Of a stretch of 50,125 nucleotides of DNA, positions 17,189-25,552 are shown piece by piece. The notes below the pieces were generated by a model. The model ran no database searches. It was not told the origin of the DNA and saw only the letters and a list, made by a program, of their open reading frames with translations. How positions within the stretch are numbered: the first letter of the stretch is position 1; the number at the start of each line of letters is the position of its first letter. Origin of the DNA: DATKDU01 sp035512595 (lineage in GTDB: Bacteria; Planctomycetota; Planctomycetia; Pirellulales; Pirellulaceae); contig DATKDU010000002.1 in assembly GCA_035512595.1 (NCBI GenBank), positions 1 to 50,125 on the forward strand, in the 5' to 3' direction. The position numbers and the translations under genes were made by a program.

Positions 17189-18021
17189 TACCTGAGCTGC
17201 TTGAGCATGAGCTTGAGGAGGTCGGTCTCGGTGAGAATGCCGAGGAACCGGTTGGCCTGGTTGGTCACCACGAGAGCGGAGAGCTGATTTTCGAACATGA
17301 CGGCGGCAGCTTCGCACAAGCGTTGGCCGGGGCGAAACGGCGGCGTGCGGTGCATGACGGCGGCGACGGTGGCCGTTTGATCGGCGGCCGATTCGTCGTC
17401 CTCGTCACGGCCGGCGGCGATGGCTGGCTGCCGGCAGCGGGCGCGGACGATGTCGGCTTGCGAGACGATGCCGACCGGGCAGCCGCCATGCACGACCGCC
17501 AGGTGGTTTTGTCCCGTTTCCTGCATGGCCAGCAGGGCCTCGTCGAGCGTAGCGTCCGGATCGAGCGCGTCGTGGTGCGGCGGCAGGTGCCCGCCCACGG
17601 GCTCGCGCGAACCGGGCAGCTCGCCGTAGGAATACTCGCGAAGAAAGTCGCTGCTGGTGACGATTCCCAGCAGCCGCTCGCCGGACAGGACCGGTAGCGA
17701 ATGGATGCCGTGCGCCAGAAGCAGCTCCAGCGCCTGTCGCGGCGATGCCAACGGGCCGATGGTCACCGGATGGCGCATTGCCAGCGACTCGGCCTTGAGC
17801 GGCTGGTCCAGGCGCGTTCCCGCCGGCAGCGGTGCTTTGTGGTACAGCGCACTGAGCAGGTCGGTCTCGGAGATCATGCCCAGCAGCCGGCCGTCTTCCA
17901 CAACGGGGAAGTGGCGGACGTGCAACTGCTCGACCATCTCCAGCAGGCGGTCGGCAGTCGTCTCCGCCGAGACCGCCAGCGGGTTATACGTGACGAAGGT
18001 TCCCAAACCCGTTTCGGTCAT
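17188..18021 (-). CDS. CBS-domain protein with two Bateman modules
   Basis: 277 residues, soluble. Four CBS motifs are visible: MTETGLGTFVTYNPLAVSAETTADRLLEMVEQLHVRHFPVVEDGRLLGMISETDLL (~1-57), MRHPVTIGPLASPRQALELLLAHGIHSLPVLSGERLLGIVTSSDFL (~80-128), a third with HHDALDPDATLDEALLAMQETGQNHLAVVHGGCPVGIVSQADIV (~148-192), and the last with MHRTPPFRPGQRLCEAAAVMFENQLSALVVTNQANRFLGILTETDLL (~220-270). CBS pairs bind adenosine nucleotides and regulate partner proteins. No catalytic or channel domain is attached, so this is a stand-alone sensor. Its partner is not evident from the neighbours. Confidence 0.88.
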   Translation of the reverse strand: MTETGLGTFVTYNPLAVSAETTADRLLEMVEQLHVRHFPVVEDGRLLGMISETDLLSALYHKAPLPAGTRLDQPLKAESLAMRHPVTIGPLASPRQALELLLAHGIHSLPVLSGERLLGIVTSSDFLREYSYGELPGSREPVGGHLPPHHDALDPDATLDEALLAMQETGQNHLAVVHGGCPVGIVSQADIVRARCRQPAIAAGRDEDDESAADQTATVAAVMHRTPPFRPGQRLCEAAAVMFENQLSALVVTNQANRFLGILTETDLLKLMLKQLR

Positions 18022-18219
18022 TGCCGCTGCTCCACCGCGCCCCGCTCTGCTTGGACGTACGCTGTGCGCCGGATGCCCATGCGCACGAGCAAATCTAGGT
18101 CAGAGCGTTGCTTTGGCGGCAGCGTCGGATGGCGCTCTGCGCCATTCCGCACGGCAGCGATGGCGGTGCGGGACCGAGGACACGACGGACCGTAACGACT
18201 GTTACGGCGATGACGGCAG

Positions 18220-18735
18220 TTACGGATAAGGCTCGAAGTACCGGCTGCGGTCATTTCGGTCGTAGGTCGGCCAGTGGCCGTCGAACCAAGGTCCGGGACC
18301 GTTGGGAATGGTCAGCGGGTTGGGCATTGGCCCGGTGGTCGGTCCACCGCCGCCAAAGCCGCCGAAGAAGCCCGGACCGAAGGGAGTGAAGCCGCCGAAC
18401 GGGGGACCCCAAGCGTCATACGGCACCCCGTACGGCCGATAGGGAGAGCGCCACGCTTCGTACGGGATGACGGGCCGGCCCCATTCCTCGACGATGTGCA
18501 GGTTGTCAGCACTGCCGCCGGCTTGGATCGAGCTGCGGAAGTGGCGGTATCCGCTGCGGGCGAAGTCGGGTCGGTGGTAGTAGTAGTACGGCCCAATGGG
18601 GGAGTACTGGGTGACGCGCTGTGCCTGGAGCGGCTCGTGAGTGTAATACGACGGGGCGGTGAGCCAGTCGATGGCCCACGCTTCTGTGGTCGTCAACAGT
18701 GCGCTGAGAAGCGCGGCAACATAGAGGGGTCGCAT
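18220..18735 (-). CDS. Secreted Tyr/Pro/Gly-rich protein
   Basis: 171 residues with a signal peptide (MRPLYVAALLSALLTTTEAWA). The mature part is rich in Tyr, Pro and Gly with runs such as YYYYHRPDFARSGYRHFRSS, PYRPYGVPYDAWGPPFGG and GGFGGGGP, and ends in NDRSRYFEPYP. Composition suggests an extended extracytoplasmic protein; no domain was recognised. A small hairpin (ccgtaac/gttacgg, about 18190-18207) lies just beyond the stop codon and may terminate the transcript. The gene is separate from the CBS gene downstream by about 200 bases that hold no supported gene. Confidence 0.6.
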   Translation of the reverse strand: MRPLYVAALLSALLTTTEAWAIDWLTAPSYYTHEPLQAQRVTQYSPIGPYYYYHRPDFARSGYRHFRSSIQAGGSADNLHIVEEWGRPVIPYEAWRSPYRPYGVPYDAWGPPFGGFTPFGPGFFGGFGGGGPTTGPMPNPLTIPNGPGPWFDGHWPTYDRNDRSRYFEPYP

Positions 18736-18856
18736 GAGTCCATGATGATTGGACTTCCCAGCGATTCAACCGTCGGCCGTTCCTAGCCGGAGCTAACAGC
18801 TTCCGCGACACGCGCGGCCTAACGAAGATGCCAAGCGTGGCGAATGTAGCGGCCCA

Positions 18857-19303
18857 TCAAGGCTGGGCCGGCTGCGGCACGACCTTCGCTGGCCGCTCGA
18901 CCATCAGTTCCTGCGTCTCGGCATTCCAGATGTACTTGTGCCCCTCGGGGAGCAGTGGAAGCTTGATCATGTAGGGGTCGATGACCTTGGCCGTGAGATC
19001 GTCAAAGTCCTTGGGAATGTCGTCGTTGAGCGCGTTGTAAATGCGGTACTGACTGAGGAATTGGATGAAGGCGATTTCCTCTTTTGCACCGAACAAAGCT
19101 TTCACCGGCGTCACGACGATTCCCGACTCGCCATCCAGGCTGCGGCCTTTGATGCCGACCCCTTTTTCCGCTTTGACCTGCTCCATGACCACTGGCTGCG
19201 GCGGCGGGGGTGGCGCTTTGACGACCGGTGGAGGCGGCGGCTTACAGCCACTGGCTACCATGGAAAGAACCACCAGTCCCGGCATGAGAGTTATCCGCCG
19301 CAT
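18857..19303 (-). CDS. Lipoprotein of unknown function
   Basis: 148 residues. The N-terminus MRRITLMPGLVVLSMVASGC ends in a lipobox (VASGC), so Cys20 should be lipidated. A poly-proline linker (PPPPPVVKAPPPPPQP) reaches across the cell envelope to a domain of about 100 residues with FIQFLSQYRIYNALNDDIPKDFDDLTAKVIDPYMIKLPLLPEGHKYIWNAETQELMV. The 'LPEGHKYIWNAETQELMVE' ending resembles a repeated pattern in planctomycetal proteins that describe a value-and-label strand pair, but no named family was recognised. It lies 40 bases downstream of surE on the same strand. Confidence 0.7.
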   Translation of the reverse strand: MRRITLMPGLVVLSMVASGCKPPPPPVVKAPPPPPQPVVMEQVKAEKGVGIKGRSLDGESGIVVTPVKALFGAKEEIAFIQFLSQYRIYNALNDDIPKDFDDLTAKVIDPYMIKLPLLPEGHKYIWNAETQELMVERPAKVVPQPAQP

Positions 19304-19343
19304 AAGAGTTCTCCCGCTGCGATATGCCGCGTTGAGTGACTGC

Positions 19344-20111
19344 TTACTCCGCTTTGAGGGTCCAGCTTTCCATCTCCGTGAGCACGGCTTGCTTGGTCAT
19401 ATTGTACTGGAGGGGTGTGAGCGTGATAAATCCCTTCGCCAAAGCGGTCAGATCGGTTTCGTGTCCTTCGGGGCGGGCCGGCGGGTCGTTGGTGGCCCAG
19501 TAATAGGTCCTTCCGCGGGGATCGGTCCGCTTGAGGAAGTGTTCACCGTAGCGGGAAACGCCCATCGGGACGATGCTCACGTCGCCGGGGTGCGCGCGGT
19601 CCACGGCCGCCGTGGGGATATTCAGGTTGTAAAGCTCCGGCTCGGGGTCTTTGCGCTTGAGAATCTGCTCGATCACACGCCGGGAGATTCTGGCCGCTTT
19701 GCCGTACTGCGCGTGGTCGTTGAACTCCAGCGAGCAGGCGATGCTCGTGATGCCGAAGAAGGCGCCTTCGATGGCCGCGGCCACCGTGCCGGAGTAAAGC
19801 ACGTTGATGCCGGCATTCAACCCGCCGTTGATGCCGCTGACGACGAGGTCGGGTCTCCGCGGGCAGAACTCGAAGATGCCGATCTTCACGCTGTCGGCCG
19901 GGCTGCCTTCCACCGCCCAGCCGCGGCGACGATCGCCGTCGTAGACCTCCTTGCAGACCAGCGGCATTAAGAACGTAATCGAGTGTCCCACGCCGCTCTG
20001 CTCAACCGCCGGCGCGACGACGTACACCTCGCCGATCTGCCGCAGTTCTTTTTCCAGTGCCGCCAGCCCGGGAGCGTAAATGCCGTCGTCGTTGGTGAGG
20101 AGGATAAGCAT
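19344..20111 (-). CDS. surE: 5'/3'-nucleotidase SurE
   Basis: 255 residues from MLILLTNDDGIYAPGL, the expected family start. Divalent-metal-dependent nucleotidase that dephosphorylates nucleoside monophosphates and polyphosphate and supports survival in stationary phase. Visible motifs: TNDDG with Asp metal ligands, a SGVGHSITF loop (Ser ligand, usually SGxSxSIT), EGSPADSVKIGI (Asp/Cys-type position), and DLVVSGINGGLNAGINVLYSGTVAAAIEG with the Asn ligand. The C-terminal half keeps the dimer swapped arm (YYWATNDPP). The frame is open about 180 bases further upstream but without homology. Confidence 0.93.
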   Translation of the reverse strand: MLILLTNDDGIYAPGLAALEKELRQIGEVYVVAPAVEQSGVGHSITFLMPLVCKEVYDGDRRRGWAVEGSPADSVKIGIFEFCPRRPDLVVSGINGGLNAGINVLYSGTVAAAIEGAFFGITSIACSLEFNDHAQYGKAARISRRVIEQILKRKDPEPELYNLNIPTAAVDRAHPGDVSIVPMGVSRYGEHFLKRTDPRGRTYYWATNDPPARPEGHETDLTALAKGFITLTPLQYNMTKQAVLTEMESWTLKAE

Positions 20112-20179
20112 GGGCTCCACACTACCGCGAAGGAGAAGGGAGGGCCAAGGGGGTTGCCATCGCGGGAATTGCGAGTGGA

Positions 20180-20398
20180 CTAGGGCGCCTTTCGATCCCG
20201 CAGCGCTGGACCTATCGTCAGTCTGGTCGCGCCAGGCGGAAGTGCGAAGCGGCCTTCCGGGGCAGGCTGCCTGGCCAGGCCGATGCGGCACATGTCGCGC
20301 CAGGCCTGGTACAACTCCTCCAGGGTTGCCAGCCGGCGACTGATCGCCGCGGGGGACATGTCAGAATCAAGTTCATGGCTCGTCCATGGGTTCTTCAT
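20180..20398 (-). CDS. Small helical partner of the nucleotidyltransferase
   Basis: 72 residues (or 59 if the ATG at 20359 is used). The core MSPAAISRRLATLEELYQAWRDMCRIGLA is a pair of helices followed by a short tail with a repeat of prolines. The start overlaps the 3' end of the nucleotidyltransferase gene by 26 bases, so the two are translated together. Position and size fit the small antidote-type partner found next to solitary nucleotidyltransferases; no DNA-binding motif was seen. Function is inferred from context only. Confidence 0.5.
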   Translation of the reverse strand: MKNPWTSHELDSDMSPAAISRRLATLEELYQAWRDMCRIGLARQPAPEGRFALPPGATRLTIGPALRDRKAP

Positions 20399-20852
20399 GA
20401 GCTTGCTCCAGCTTTTGAATGTCGAGCAAATCCTGGGTTCGTCCAGCCCGCATCTTCATGATTCGGAGTCCCTCCAGTGAGACCGTTGTCAACTGTCCTC
20501 CCTCGTAATCCTTCGGCTGTCGAGTCTCCCAAACGTTCGAGAGCTTTGGGGTCACATGAATCAGATCGATGATCAGGTACGAGTTGCCTGAGAATTTTAC
20601 AACGCGCCGCACTGGTTGCGGCTCATTGGCATCATCTCGGAAAACGATTGTCCCGGTGTCTTCGTCAAATCCGAGCTTCGCCAATTCGACAACAATTCGT
20701 TCAACGTCATTGGGATGGACTAGGAAATCGATATCCTTCGTGAGACGGGAGTATCCGTGGATAATCACGGCAAACCCGCCGCAAATTGCGTAATCGAGTC
20801 CAGCCTGATTCAGGGCATTAGCAGCCGCCAGCATTTCTTCGACAATTACCAT
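20373..20852 (-). CDS. Nucleotidyltransferase (AbiEii/MNT-like)
   Basis: 159 residues from MVIVEEMLAAANALNQAGLDYAICGGFAVIIHGYSRLTKDIDFLV. The G-G-[FS] loop followed by T-KDIDF (D-x-D metal site) is the signature of the pol-beta-type nucleotidyltransferase fold used by AbiEii, MNT and DUF6036 proteins. A C-terminal subdomain (SYLIIDLIHVTPKL ... VSLEGLRIMKMRAGRTQDLLDIQKLEQ) has the K/R-x-R-x-QD-LLD pattern seen at the substrate edge in this superfamily. Such enzymes are commonly toxins or modifiers paired with a small neighbour, here at 20180-20398. Moderate GC, lower than flanking genes, which suggests acquisition. Confidence 0.75.
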   Translation of the reverse strand: MVIVEEMLAAANALNQAGLDYAICGGFAVIIHGYSRLTKDIDFLVHPNDVERIVVELAKLGFDEDTGTIVFRDDANEPQPVRRVVKFSGNSYLIIDLIHVTPKLSNVWETRQPKDYEGGQLTTVSLEGLRIMKMRAGRTQDLLDIQKLEQAHEEPMDEP

Positions 20853-21016
20853 AACTAGGTTCGTGGTCCGCCGCCGGAATTTCGCCTGCCGATTGTCTTG
20901 GCCAGCAAGTCGCGACCGTCCCCCCATGCTACCATCCCCTCCCTGCCGCTAGAATGCACGATTCGCCTCGCCCTGCCCGCGGGGCGTTTTTGCTTTCACG
21001 ATCGAGGACACGTCCC

Positions 21017-22603
21017 ATGTCCGCCAAGCTCGCCGCCGCCCCGCCGCTGGAAGCTCGCTCGACTGCCGAGGAACGAGTGCTGGTGCTCGACTTTGGAGCG
21101 CAGTACGCCCAGCTCATCGCCCGCCGCGTCCGCGAGAATCACGTCTACTGCGAGATCGTCCGCCACGACATCAGCGCCGAGCAGATCAAGAAGCACGCTC
21201 CGCGCGGACTGATCCTCTCCGGCGGACCGAGCAGCGTTTACGAGCACGGCGCTCCCAAGTGCGACCCGGCGATCTTCCAACTTGGCATTCCGGTCCTGGG
21301 CATCTGTTACGGCATGCAGCTTGCGTGCGAAGTGCTCGGCGGCAAGGTCGATAGCGCCCCGGCCCGCGAGTACGGCCGGGCCCGCGTCCAGGTGGAGAAG
21401 CACGACGACCTGTTTGCCGGTATTACGGACACGATCGACGTCTGGATGAGCCACGGCGACCAGGTGGCTCGCGTCTCAGACGATTTTATTTCCCTCGCGC
21501 GGACGCAAACCTGTCCCATCGCCGCCGTGCGCCACAAGACGCTGCCGGTCTTCGGCGTGCAGTTCCACCCGGAAGTGACGCACACGCCGCTGGGGGGGAC
21601 GATGCTGCACAATTTCCTGATGACCGTCTGCGGTTGTACGGGCACCTGGCGGCTGGGGGATTTTGCCAAGGAGTCGATCGAGAAGATGCGCCGGCGGATC
21701 GGCAGCGGCCGCGTTATCTGCGGCCTTTCCGGCGGCGTCGATTCGGCCGTCACCGCGGCACTCCTTTACCAGGCGATCGGGCCGCAGCTTTCTTGCATCC
21801 TGGTCAACAACGGCCTGTTGCGAAAGGACGAGCAGGAAGCGGTGATTGCCGAGTTCACCAAGCATTTCAAGACCGACCTGCACGTCGTCGATGGCGAGGC
21901 GCGGTTTTTGAAGACCCTCGCGGGAATTACCGAGCCGCAGGAGAAGCGGCGGCGGATTGGACATGCGTTCATCGAGTGCTTCAAGGAGGAAGCCCTCAAG
22001 ATTCAGGGGGCGCAGTTCCTGGCGCAGGGGACGCTCTATCCCGACGTGATCGAAAGCGGCGCGGCGGCCGACGGACCGGCGGCAACCATCAAGCTGCACC
22101 ACAACGTCGGCGGACTGCCGGCGGAGCTCGGCTTTGAATTGGTCGAGCCGCTCCGCGACCTGTTCAAGGACGAAGTCCGCAAGCTCGGATTGGAGCTCGG
22201 ACTGCCCGAAGATCTCGTCTGGCGGCATCCGTTCCCCGGGCCGGGCCTCGCCGTCCGTTGCCTGGGGGAAGTGACGAAAGTGCGGCTGGATGTTCTCCGT
22301 GAAGCGGACGCGATCATGATCGAGGAGATCAAAGCGGCGGGGCTCTACCGCCAAACGTCGCAGGCGTTTGCCGTGCTCCTCCCGGTGCAAAGCGTGGGCG
22401 TGATGGGAGATGCCCGCACCTACGATAACGTCGTGGCCCTCCGCTGCGTGAACACCGACGACTTCATGACTGCCGACTGGACTCATCTCCCCTACGACGT
22501 CCTGGCCCGCATCAGCACGCGGATCATCAACGAAGTGAAAGGGGTCAACCGCGTCTGCTACGACATTTCCAGCAAGCCGCCGGCGACGATTGAGTGGGAG
22601 TGA
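21017..22603 (+). CDS. guaA: GMP synthase (glutamine-hydrolysing)
   Basis: 528 residues from MSAKLAAAPPLEARS, start supported by GAGGA at 21003-21007. Converts XMP to GMP using glutamine and ATP. The N-terminal amidotransferase has LDFGAQYAQLIARRVRE, the nucleophile elbow GICYGMQLAC, and FHPEVTHT with His/Glu of the triad. The ATP-pyrophosphatase domain begins with ICGLSGGVDSAV (PP-loop), and the C-terminal dimerisation domain ends with KPPATIEWE, the family end. All catalytic features are present. The gene stands apart from guaB and is followed by convergent repeats-free DNA. Confidence 0.95.
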   Translation: MSAKLAAAPPLEARSTAEERVLVLDFGAQYAQLIARRVRENHVYCEIVRHDISAEQIKKHAPRGLILSGGPSSVYEHGAPKCDPAIFQLGIPVLGICYGMQLACEVLGGKVDSAPAREYGRARVQVEKHDDLFAGITDTIDVWMSHGDQVARVSDDFISLARTQTCPIAAVRHKTLPVFGVQFHPEVTHTPLGGTMLHNFLMTVCGCTGTWRLGDFAKESIEKMRRRIGSGRVICGLSGGVDSAVTAALLYQAIGPQLSCILVNNGLLRKDEQEAVIAEFTKHFKTDLHVVDGEARFLKTLAGITEPQEKRRRIGHAFIECFKEEALKIQGAQFLAQGTLYPDVIESGAAADGPAATIKLHHNVGGLPAELGFELVEPLRDLFKDEVRKLGLELGLPEDLVWRHPFPGPGLAVRCLGEVTKVRLDVLREADAIMIEEIKAAGLYRQTSQAFAVLLPVQSVGVMGDARTYDNVVALRCVNTDDFMTADWTHLPYDVLARISTRIINEVKGVNRVCYDISSKPPATIEWE

Positions 22604-22661
22604 GCTGATTGTCGAGTGCGGATTAGCGAAGATCGGTGTTCCTCTCCCCTCAAAGCATGAC

Positions 22662-23678
22662 TTATTGCCTCAGAAACTCCCGCTCGATATACCCGCTGGC
22701 CGTCTCCCACTTCTCAGCGGCGGCATTGAAATCGGCCTCCATCCACTTGATCTTCGCTGCGTCCTTGGGTGCCGCCCGCGACGGCGTCTTCACCGCCGGG
22801 TTGACGGGAAACTGGGCGCTTTCCCCCTTGGCCAATCGCTCTTCGACCGCCGGGGCGAGCAGGAAATCGACGAGCTGCCGGGCCCGCTCCGGGTTCGGGC
22901 ACCCCTTGATGATCGCCAGCGCGTTGGGAATGAACAGCGTGCCGATCTGATCGTCGGCCTGGTCGGGGAAGACGATCGCCACCGGACTGCCGTGGTCGCG
23001 CTCGATGATCGCGTCGTCGGTGTCGGTCCAGCCGAAGGCCAGCGCCCCGCTGCCGACGTCGAGGGCCACTTGCTTGTTCCCCGCCAGGACGCGGACGTCG
23101 TTGGCTTTCAGCCGCTTGAAAAAGTCCTTCGCTTTCTCATCTCCGAGCGAAGCAAACAGCACGGCGGCATGCGTGGCGGTCGTGCCGAACAGCGGCTTGG
23201 CAATGCCCACTTTCCCCTTCCACTTCGGATCGGTCATGTCCTCGATCGAATCGGGGCGCTCGTCCTCCGGCACCAGCGTCGTATTGACGATCAGCACCCG
23301 CGCGCGGGCCGCCAGACCGTGCCAGGTGCCGTCGGGCGATCGATATGCCGACGGAAAGCCGTAAGAAGCCGGTGAGCGGTAGACGTCGAGCACCCCCGCC
23401 TTTTCCAGCCGCAGCGTGTGCAGGATCTCGTTGTTCCAGAAGACGTCGCACCGCGGCCGGTTCTTCTCCGCCAGGATTGCATTGGCCAGGCCGACCGTCT
23501 TGGTCGATTCGACGTCGTACTTGGGCAGAACCGTCACGCCGGTCTGCTTCTCGAAGTCTTCCAAAATCGGCTCGGAAAACTCGCGGTCGAGGGCCGTGTA
23601 AACGACGACTTCCTCCTTGCCGCCGCAGCCGCAGCAGCAAGAAACAAACGCAGCGAGCAGGAACGCAACGGACCGCAT
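22662..23678 (-). CDS. Fe(3+)-type ABC substrate-binding lipoprotein
   Basis: 338 residues from MRSVAFLLAAFVSCCCGCGG, whose signal ends in a cysteine-rich lipobox. The mature protein begins VVVYTALDREFSEPILEDFEKQTGVTV, the FbpA/AfuA (family 1 and thiamine/putrescine-like) opening, and has DVFWNNEILHTLRLEKAGVLD, the loop YRSPDGTWHGLAARARVLIVNT, and the hinge-type GSGALAFGWTDTDDAI and NALAIIKGCPNPERARQLVDFLL. These periplasmic binding proteins bring iron or related anions to an ABC permease. No permease or ATPase gene lies nearby, so it may serve a distant one. Longer in-frame starts exist but the signal peptide begins at 23678. Divergent from the HEGTH lipoprotein gene. Confidence 0.85.
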   Translation of the reverse strand: MRSVAFLLAAFVSCCCGCGGKEEVVVYTALDREFSEPILEDFEKQTGVTVLPKYDVESTKTVGLANAILAEKNRPRCDVFWNNEILHTLRLEKAGVLDVYRSPASYGFPSAYRSPDGTWHGLAARARVLIVNTTLVPEDERPDSIEDMTDPKWKGKVGIAKPLFGTTATHAAVLFASLGDEKAKDFFKRLKANDVRVLAGNKQVALDVGSGALAFGWTDTDDAIIERDHGSPVAIVFPDQADDQIGTLFIPNALAIIKGCPNPERARQLVDFLLAPAVEERLAKGESAQFPVNPAVKTPSRAAPKDAAKIKWMEADFNAAAEKWETASGYIEREFLRQ

Positions 23679-23748
23679 CACAGCACTCAACGGTTCGGGA
23701 AAGGTAAGATGTTGTAGGGTCATGGGATCTTTCATCACAGCGGCATCA

Positions 23749-23840
23749 AGGCGCTGAGGCACAGAGCAGCATGGCTGGCAATCAACATCAATCTCTGCTG
23801 CTCCGTGCCTTTGTGCCTCTGTGCCTCTGTGTAAAAATCG
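23749..23840. repeat. Short 'ctctgtgcctctgtgc' repeat element
   Basis: Left arm 23749-23772 and right arm 23797-23840 are inverted, related copies of the CTCTGTGCCT-type repeat also seen at 34906-34943, 36741-36770 and 37256-37285. The right arm ends 'gtgtaaaaatcg', like the '...tgctaaaaaac' end of the others. The spacer is only 24 bases. The right arm encodes residues ~8-23 of the next lipoprotein. Confidence 0.8.
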
Positions 23841-25291
23841 CAACGCTCGGCTGCGGCGACGGCCCCGAATCCTCGCAGCCCGTCGCCACCGCTAAATCCT
23901 CTAAGGTACCAGCTTCAGAGGCCCCGCCCAAATCATTCCAGCCGCCGCCGGCTCGACAAGCTGGGGCAGCCAAGAACACGACGCCCGCCGCCCGCCCCCT
24001 TCCCGAAAAAAATCTCTCCGACCTCGCCGCCCGCGCCGTCGCCGAGGAGTTCCGGCTCCCCGAGATCAACGACGCCCAAGCGGCTGCCGCCGGCATTCGC
24101 AAGCTGACCGGCAAGCACCTGATCCTGTATACCGACCTGCCGCCCGCCGCCGAGGTGGATGAGCTGCCGACGGTCTTCGATCAGGCAGTGCCCCTGTGGT
24201 GCGACTACTTCGCCGTCCCGCGGGAGAAAATGGCCGAGTGGAAGCTGGTCGGCTACTTGATCCGCGACAAGGAGCGGTTTGTCGGCGCGGGACTTTTTCC
24301 GCCCACGCTCCCTGATTTTCAGAGCGGCTTTCAGCGGGAGAGCGAGTTCTGGTGGTACGAGCAGCCCAGCCCCTACTACCGCCGGCATTTGATGCTGCAC
24401 GAAGGGACGCACGCCTTCATGAACCGCTGGCACGGCGGTGCCGGCCCGCCGTGGTACATGGAAGGGATGGCGGAGCTGCTGGGCCTGCACTCGTGGCAGG
24501 ATGGCAAGCTGACGCTTGGCTACGCCCCGAAATCCACGGACGAAGTCCCCTACTGGGGGCGGGTCAAGTCGATCCGCGATGACTTCGAGGCCGGCCGCGG
24601 TCTGACGCTCGAGGAAGTGTTTGCCTACGATTCGCGGGCCCACCTTCGCGTCGAAGCTTACGCCTGGTCGTGGGCCGCCGCGATGTTCCTCGATGCCCAC
24701 CCGCTGACTCAAGCCCCCTTTCGCGATCTCAAAACGAACACCCGCGACCGCTCGCGGCATTTCTCCGACTCCCTCCGCGACAAGCTCGCCGAGCACTGGC
24801 CGGCGATTCGCGAGGACTGGCAGCTCTGCGTCGCGAACATCGAGTACGGCTACGACGCGGCCCGCTCGGCCGTTTTCCGCAAGGCCGAAGTTGCCCCGCT
24901 GCCCGCCAGCGGAGCGAAGGTGACGATCAGGGCCGATCGCGGCTGGCAATCGGCCGGCCTGAAGGTGGAGGCGGGCAAAAGGTATCGGCTTTCCGCCAGT
25001 GGCCGGTACCAGATTGCCGCGGAGCCGAAGGTCTGGTGGTGCGAGCCGGGGGGAGTGACGATCCGCTACTACCGCGGCCAGCCGCTGGGCATGCTGCTGG
25101 CGGCTGTCGGCGACGTCGAGCAGCCGCCCGGCGCCATGACCCCGCTGGCAGTGCCGCAGCCGATCGGCCTGGGTGCCGTCATCGAGCCGACCGCAGCGGG
25201 GACACTCTACCTCCAGATCAACGACTCGCCGGCGGAGCTGGCGGATAATGAGGGGAGCCTGACGGTGCAGATTGAGGCAGCCGCGAAGTAG
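23771..25291 (+). CDS. Lipoprotein with HEGTH metalloprotease-like domain and lectin-like C-terminus
   Basis: 506 residues as written. The start at 23771 lies in a repeat; the signal peptide (SLLLRAFVPLCLCVKIATLGC, lipobox Cys28) is encoded mainly by that repeat. A low-complexity linker (~30-80) follows. The central domain has HLMLHEGTHAFMNRW (HExxH zincin motif at residues 210-214) and PPWYMEGMAELLG (Glu231 and Glu235 as third-ligand candidates), the layout of gluzincins of the peptidase MA kind. The last ~120 residues (VTIRADRGWQSAGLKVEAGKRYRLSASGRYQIA, WWCEPGG, PLGMLLAAVG, TLYLQINDSPAELADNEGSL) match the PA-IL/LecA-like sugar-binding fold, with GCEPGG and INDSP positions. Likely a cell-surface, sugar-anchored peptidase or its inactive relative. 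Confidence in the fold is moderate. Confidence 0.7.
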   Translation: MAGNQHQSLLLRAFVPLCLCVKIATLGCGDGPESSQPVATAKSSKVPASEAPPKSFQPPPARQAGAAKNTTPAARPLPEKNLSDLAARAVAEEFRLPEINDAQAAAAGIRKLTGKHLILYTDLPPAAEVDELPTVFDQAVPLWCDYFAVPREKMAEWKLVGYLIRDKERFVGAGLFPPTLPDFQSGFQRESEFWWYEQPSPYYRRHLMLHEGTHAFMNRWHGGAGPPWYMEGMAELLGLHSWQDGKLTLGYAPKSTDEVPYWGRVKSIRDDFEAGRGLTLEEVFAYDSRAHLRVEAYAWSWAAAMFLDAHPLTQAPFRDLKTNTRDRSRHFSDSLRDKLAEHWPAIREDWQLCVANIEYGYDAARSAVFRKAEVAPLPASGAKVTIRADRGWQSAGLKVEAGKRYRLSASGRYQIAAEPKVWWCEPGGVTIRYYRGQPLGMLLAAVGDVEQPPGAMTPLAVPQPIGLGAVIEPTAAGTLYLQINDSPAELADNEGSLTVQIEAAAK

Positions 25292-25307
25292 CCCTTTCGA
25301 CCATTCC

Positions 25308-25338
25308 GGTTCCCTCGCTGGCGCGTCGGGCTTGTGGG
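25308..25338. repeat. Solo arm of the KPEAQAKE-type repeat
   Basis: Bases 25311-25336 match one arm of the 10774-10851 hairpin at 22 of 26 positions (tccctcgctggcgcgtcggg...). There is no inverted partner nearby, so it is a half element or relic. Confidence 0.75.
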
Positions 25339-25432
25339 ACGCCAGGAGCCGGTGACCCAAGTCTGATAAGCGATTTCGCGTTTTTTCTACGGCCCAATTC
25401 GGCATCTAACCACTTACCACAAAACGGTTTAC

Positions 25433-25552
25433 AGAAACCAACGGATTTTTCTTTAATAAGCGCCGCTGCCACCCGCCGCTTGGCTCACAGCCACCTAACT
25501 CCTTGCCCTCCAATCCTTTAGAGAAACCGTCGGATTTTCCTTTAATAAGCGC
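25433..25552. repeat. 31-bp imperfect direct repeat
   Basis: Copies at 25433-25463 and 25522-25552 (agaaaccaacggattttt... and agaaaccgtcggatttt..., both ending ctttaataagcgc) match at 28 of 31 positions, 58 bases apart. Both end in the AT-rich word 'ctttaataagcgc'. Confidence 0.8.

Noticed and set aside
20180..20852. MNT/HEPN toxin-antitoxin
   Set aside because: The small partner has no RX4-6H motif of HEPN proteins.
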